Below, piece after piece: positions 61,043 through 64,000 of a stretch of DNA of 64,000 nt. The stretch comes from CAVPFA01 sp963703655. Its GTDB lineage: Bacteria; Actinomycetota; Acidimicrobiia; Acidimicrobiales; Bog-793. The DNA lies in contig CAVPFA010000004.1 of the NCBI GenBank assembly GCA_963703655.1, positions 186,001 to 250,000 on the forward strand, given 5' to 3'. Position 1 is the stretch's first letter, and every line of letters starts with the position of its first letter. A program made the translations under genes and the position numbers. The notes beneath the pieces are model-generated. The model saw only the letters and a program-made list of their open reading frames with translations. It had not been told where the DNA came from and did not search any database.

Positions 61043-61050
61043 GGTAGTCA

Positions 61051-61647
61051 GTGATCAAGATCCCTCGTCCGCCAGAGCGCTCGTGGCAAGCGGTACGGGA
61101 GGGTATCGCCGACTTGCTCGAGGCTGATCCATCGCGAAGCGAGCTCATCGGAGCGGGCGGCGAGACGAGCCCGATGCTCACTGCGCCGCATCGGTCCTAC
61201 GTGCTTGCGCTCGCTGACCTCATAAACGACAAGGGTGTCGGTGCAGCACACCCTACCGGGTGGCGGTTCCTGGTCCGCGATGGGGATCGGTTTCTCGGCG
61301 TGGGCGAGACGGAGGAAGTCTCACAAGCAGAGAGCGACTTCGCTCAATTCGACTCGGCTTCGTTGGCCTTGCGCACCGCTGGCGCCCTTCGGGAGGTTGA
61401 GGCTCGAGCTACGAGCCTCAACCAAGACTTCGAGGTGCGCTACCTGCGAATCCCCGAAGTGTTGTGCAGTGGACTCTGGCTGCACGGAGTGAGGTCCGAC
61501 CTGCTGATGATACTCGAGACCGCGCGGCCGAGACCTCAAGCAGCCGATCATGATCTCGTCGAAGCGGAGGAATACCTTCGCGCACTGGCGGACGAGGTGC
61601 GAGCCGAGCCTGTCGCCGATGATGACCTTATCGGTGGTTCGCTGTAG
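61051..61647 (+). CDS. unknown protein of the protease operon
   Basis: 198 residues, GTG 61051, eight bases after the protease. Mixed alpha/beta (WRFLVRDGDRFLGVGETEEV ... FEVRYLRIPEVLCSGLWLHG ... SDLLMILETARPRPQAADHD), acidic C-terminus. No catalytic motif. As the partner of a protease it could be substrate, inhibitor or specificity factor. Confidence 0.6.
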   Translation: MIKIPRPPERSWQAVREGIADLLEADPSRSELIGAGGETSPMLTAPHRSYVLALADLINDKGVGAAHPTGWRFLVRDGDRFLGVGETEEVSQAESDFAQFDSASLALRTAGALREVEARATSLNQDFEVRYLRIPEVLCSGLWLHGVRSDLLMILETARPRPQAADHDLVEAEEYLRALADEVRAEPVADDDLIGGSL

Positions 61648-61867
61648 AGGCTGGAGCATGCGAGATCACAATCGCGCCGTTGCGCTGACCCGCCTTGGAG
61701 CGATCCATGGGGGAGAAGATCTCCTTATCGGCACGACGACGTCGCAGCAAGGAACCGCGATCCTCATCGCGTCGATGTCGCGGAGGTGATTCGGGAGAGA
61801 ATCAGATGCTCGCTCCATTCGCGGACCTCCCGGGCCGCTCGCCGATTCGTTGCCAGGCGGTTCGCTT

Positions 61868-61982
61868 GGCAGCCATGTTGGCAACCAAGACACTCGACAT
61901 CAGCCGACGCTGACAGACCCCGATGAGTATCGTCGCAGGTCACGGGCATACTTCGACGCCAATCGACACCCCGAGGCTACCT
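61868..61982 (+). repeat. diverged direct repeat, unit 1
   Basis: Shares with unit 2 (62066-62167) the blocks CGACAT..ACCGACGCTGAC-like and GGCA.ACTTCGAC.CCAATC continuing to AGGCTACCT (about 35 of 39 matches). Spacing is 198 bp. Could be integrase arm or resolution sites, or a remnant of a duplicated end. Confidence 0.55.
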
Positions 61983-62065
61983 ACGAATCAGACGCTGGCC
62001 GTGCCCGAGTTCGCCTGTGGCGCTCCACTGCCTTCCGGGCAGAGGGACATCGCGGCATCTAAACT

Positions 62066-62167
62066 GGCAGCCACCAGACTCGACATAAACCGACGCTGAC
62101 GGGCCACGACCGAATATCTTCCCAGTTAGGGGCACACTTCGACACCAATCGACACGCCAAGGCTACC
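62066..62167 (+). repeat. diverged direct repeat, unit 2
   Basis: See unit 1. Same orientation, diverged, separated by about 85 bp of unrelated sequence. Confidence 0.55.
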
Positions 62168-62223
62168 TGGCAGTTGTGCCACTGGTCCCGATCGGTAGGC
62201 ACGGTGCAGACTCGCTACACGTT

Positions 62224-63126
62224 TCAGGATCCCACGTAGGAGATGTGTTCGGCGATCAGATAGTCGAGTCGCTGATTCAACGTCGTCCAAGCGTGCAAGG
62301 AGACGGAATACTTCACACCATGTCGGACCCACGGCAGCATGACGTGCCCGCCGTTGTAGTTCTCCGATGACTGAGGGCAATCGACTACCGTCCCAATCGC
62401 GCCGCGGACCTTCACAGTTGTGATCGCCTTCGAACTCAGGCAGAAGGGAGACGGTATCGGCCATACACCACCGTGAATCGGCCATACACCACCGTGAATC
62501 GCCGGGTAGAGCGGCTCCGCCTCAATCACGAGATGGCCAGAAGGAGTTGGCCCCGGCACACCCACATAGTTCGCCATGACCCCAAAGTAGTAATCAAGGA
62601 CGAACACATGCTGAGGGAGCGGCACGCACGGCGGCGGCAACAGAGGCGGGCCGATGTCGCACTCTGGCCCTCCACCGTTTGGCACCGGGACTGGTATCAG
62701 TCCAGGGCAGGGAACCGAGTATTTGAGCACTTTGGCTGCAGCCTTACATTGGCGAACGAGAACTCCCCCGGTGCGCTAAATAAACCCCCCAGCCTCCGCG
62801 TCACCTCGTGGAGGAGCGGACAGGGGATACCCTGCTGCCGCTGCCTGGGCGGGCGTCTCATAGCAAGCCACCGGTTGCCGACTCGCGGGCGGGCCACCAC
62901 CAGGGAAGCCCCCCGGATAGCTACGATGGTTTGCGAATGCCCGCGCCGCTTGCTCGTCGTTACATTAAAAAGTCCCAGCGACCCTCTCGAATCCCGCACC
63001 CAATGTAGTAGTCGTCGGCTGCGAGCGCGACGAGCCTACGCACCCTGTGAGCGCTATCACCGCTAGTGACACGGAAAGGACCGAAGGAACCTTGCCGACT
63101 AACGTGTTGTGTCTTCGGTGTCTCAT
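62224..63126 (-). pseudogene. decayed secreted lipoprotein gene
   Basis: ATG 63126 opens MRHRRHNTLVGKVPSVLSVS...ALTGCVG, a lipoprotein signal peptide with lipobox LTGC, then a Ser/Thr linker. A TTTTT run at 62965-62975 gives a stop (AGTF*); with one T fewer the frame continues NVTTSKRRGHSQTIVAIRG to 62700, and a second phase change leads to VLKYSVPCPGLIPVPVPNGG ... HISYVGS at 62224. A 21-bp tandem repeat at 62461 duplicates HGGVWPI. Likely once a ~290-residue exported protein. Confidence 0.65.
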
Positions 63127-63394
63127 AGCTGTTACCCATTCCGTGGTGTCCGGGGAGCTAATCCGCCGGACGCTTGCCCGTTGCCGGCCCTTGACCGACA
63201 ACTCCCTCCTCGAGCGGGTGAAGCGACCATTCGCCTCCCAGCCGCAGTCTGCAACGATCCTCTGAGCCGTCGCTCGCCAGCGAGATCGCAGGAGGACACC
63301 CGGCCTTCGCGACCGGCTCCGCTCCAGGTCCTCGCTCCCTGTGGAAAGCCACGATACCGCGCTAGGCGGGCCGACGGGTGTCGACGTTTCTGTC

Positions 63395-64000
63395 TGGGGA
63401 TGATCACCCCGTTCTGGGACGACGACCACGTCGTCGGGCGGCGCCTGGCTTGTGAAGGCCGGACGACGACGCGCGCCGAGGTGTGTCCCGCCTTCGAGAT
63501 CGGCGACAACACGCTCCGGCGCTGGATCCATCTTCGACGACGACGTCCTCGGCTCGCCCCCGACTTGGCGGGGGCAAAGGGCCTTCCAAGCTCACTGCGG
63601 CGCTGACGGTGCGCATCCGATCCGAGCGCTCCGCGCCGAGGACTGATCGCGGTCGCAGCGCGACGGGCCTCCACCGACACGGTTCGCGGGGCGTGTGGCA
63701 ACCTGCCCTCCAGAGAGCCCGCCAAGGCTGCCGGTGGTGATCTCGCCTCGGCTCACCGGCGCCCCTGACGTCGAGCGGGCAGCGAGCCTCCCGGTGTCAG
63801 GCGCCCTGCTCATATTGCCGGCGCTGTCGGTAACCGGCCTGATCGATGCGTTCGGCTGGGCGTATGCGAACGGGCGGGAGCTCGCTCCGGTCCCTCGTTC
63901 TTGCCCTAGCGGTGTTCTACGCCCTGCAAGGCGAGCCGGGCGCCGAGGCCCGATCGGCCTTGGGCGCTTGATCGGCCTCGACCGTGCGCCCGAGGTGGGC
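63395..64000 (+). pseudogene. decayed transposase, cut by the right edge
   Basis: Fragments in shifting frames read FWDDDHVVGRRLACEGRTTT then CPAFEIGDNTLRRWIHL (an HTH), GGKGPSKLTAALTVRIR, LPALSVTGLIDAFGWAYANG, SLVLALAVFYALQGEPGAEA and GRLIGLDRAPEVG. The order and LGLDRAPEV-type ending suit a multi-domain transposase family seen in actinobacteria. At least three frameshifts. The downstream catalytic part, if any, lies outside the window. Confidence 0.5.

Larger units (their letters stand above)
61648..62223. other. intergenic region with a diverged direct repeat
   Basis: About 580 bp without a gene; holds the two related ~110-bp units at 61868-61982 and 62066-62167 (listed separately). Confidence 0.4.

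Overview
The window is high-GC DNA with frequent GTG/TTG starts, 4-nt ATGA/GTGA gene overlaps, promoters that suggest leaderless transcripts, and protein families typical of Actinobacteria (MobF relaxase-helicase, StrR/ParB-like regulator, HTH plus cupin plus kinase cluster). I read it as actinobacterial accessory DNA, possibly from an Acidimicrobiia-like lineage. That placement rests on composition and family resemblance, not on a marker gene. There are no rRNA, ribosomal or core metabolic genes. Almost everything is mobile, defensive, toxic or decaying, as in an integrated plasmid or genomic island.

Left part (1-14.2 kb). A frameshifted gene runs off the left edge. It is followed by a three-gene set (HTH/Nudix-like regulator, cupin, phosphotransferase-fold kinase). 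Then come two small helical proteins, an IS3 element (4625-5969), a three-gene large-serine-recombinase module (5982-8814), and a MobF relaxase-helicase gene cut by an ISL3 element (9638-11072) with a perfect 8-bp target duplication.

Middle (14.4-38 kb). A 2875-residue secreted RHS/YD-repeat protein carries twelve NHL motifs from a 1266-bp tandem duplication, and a 139-residue gene lies just downstream of its variable tip. After a StrR/ParB-like regulator and several small unknowns comes a nested structure: an unknown gene is cut by an IS21 element (28130-33850, 5-bp duplication), whose istA is itself cut by a trio-of-tyrosine-recombinases (RIT) element with perfect 60-bp inverted repeats. 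A heme-binding beta-barrel-like protein, a sigma factor, a coiled-coil/wHTH protein and remnants of an MFS transporter and an IS256 transposase follow.

Right part (38-64 kb) looks like a defense island. It holds two nuclease-like genes (one frameshifted), a SIR2-TPR protein beside a decayed gene, an unknown gene cut by IS256 (45242-46665, 9-bp duplication), a RES-domain protein divergent from an XRE regulator and a DUF4238-like gene, and a NERD protein. The best candidate for an undescribed system is the tight operon at 52.7-58.0 kb: ubiquitin-like protein, E2-like fold without any cysteine, JAB-E1 fusion, HTH-STAND-TPR ATPase and an unknown protein, behind a promoter with a nested palindrome. 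A second compact module at 59.9-61.6 kb joins a four-helix membrane protein, a papain-like cysteine protease and an unknown. The right edge holds a decayed lipoprotein gene and a decayed transposase. Many genes carry single-base frameshifts; they may be real decay or assembly error, and read mapping would decide.
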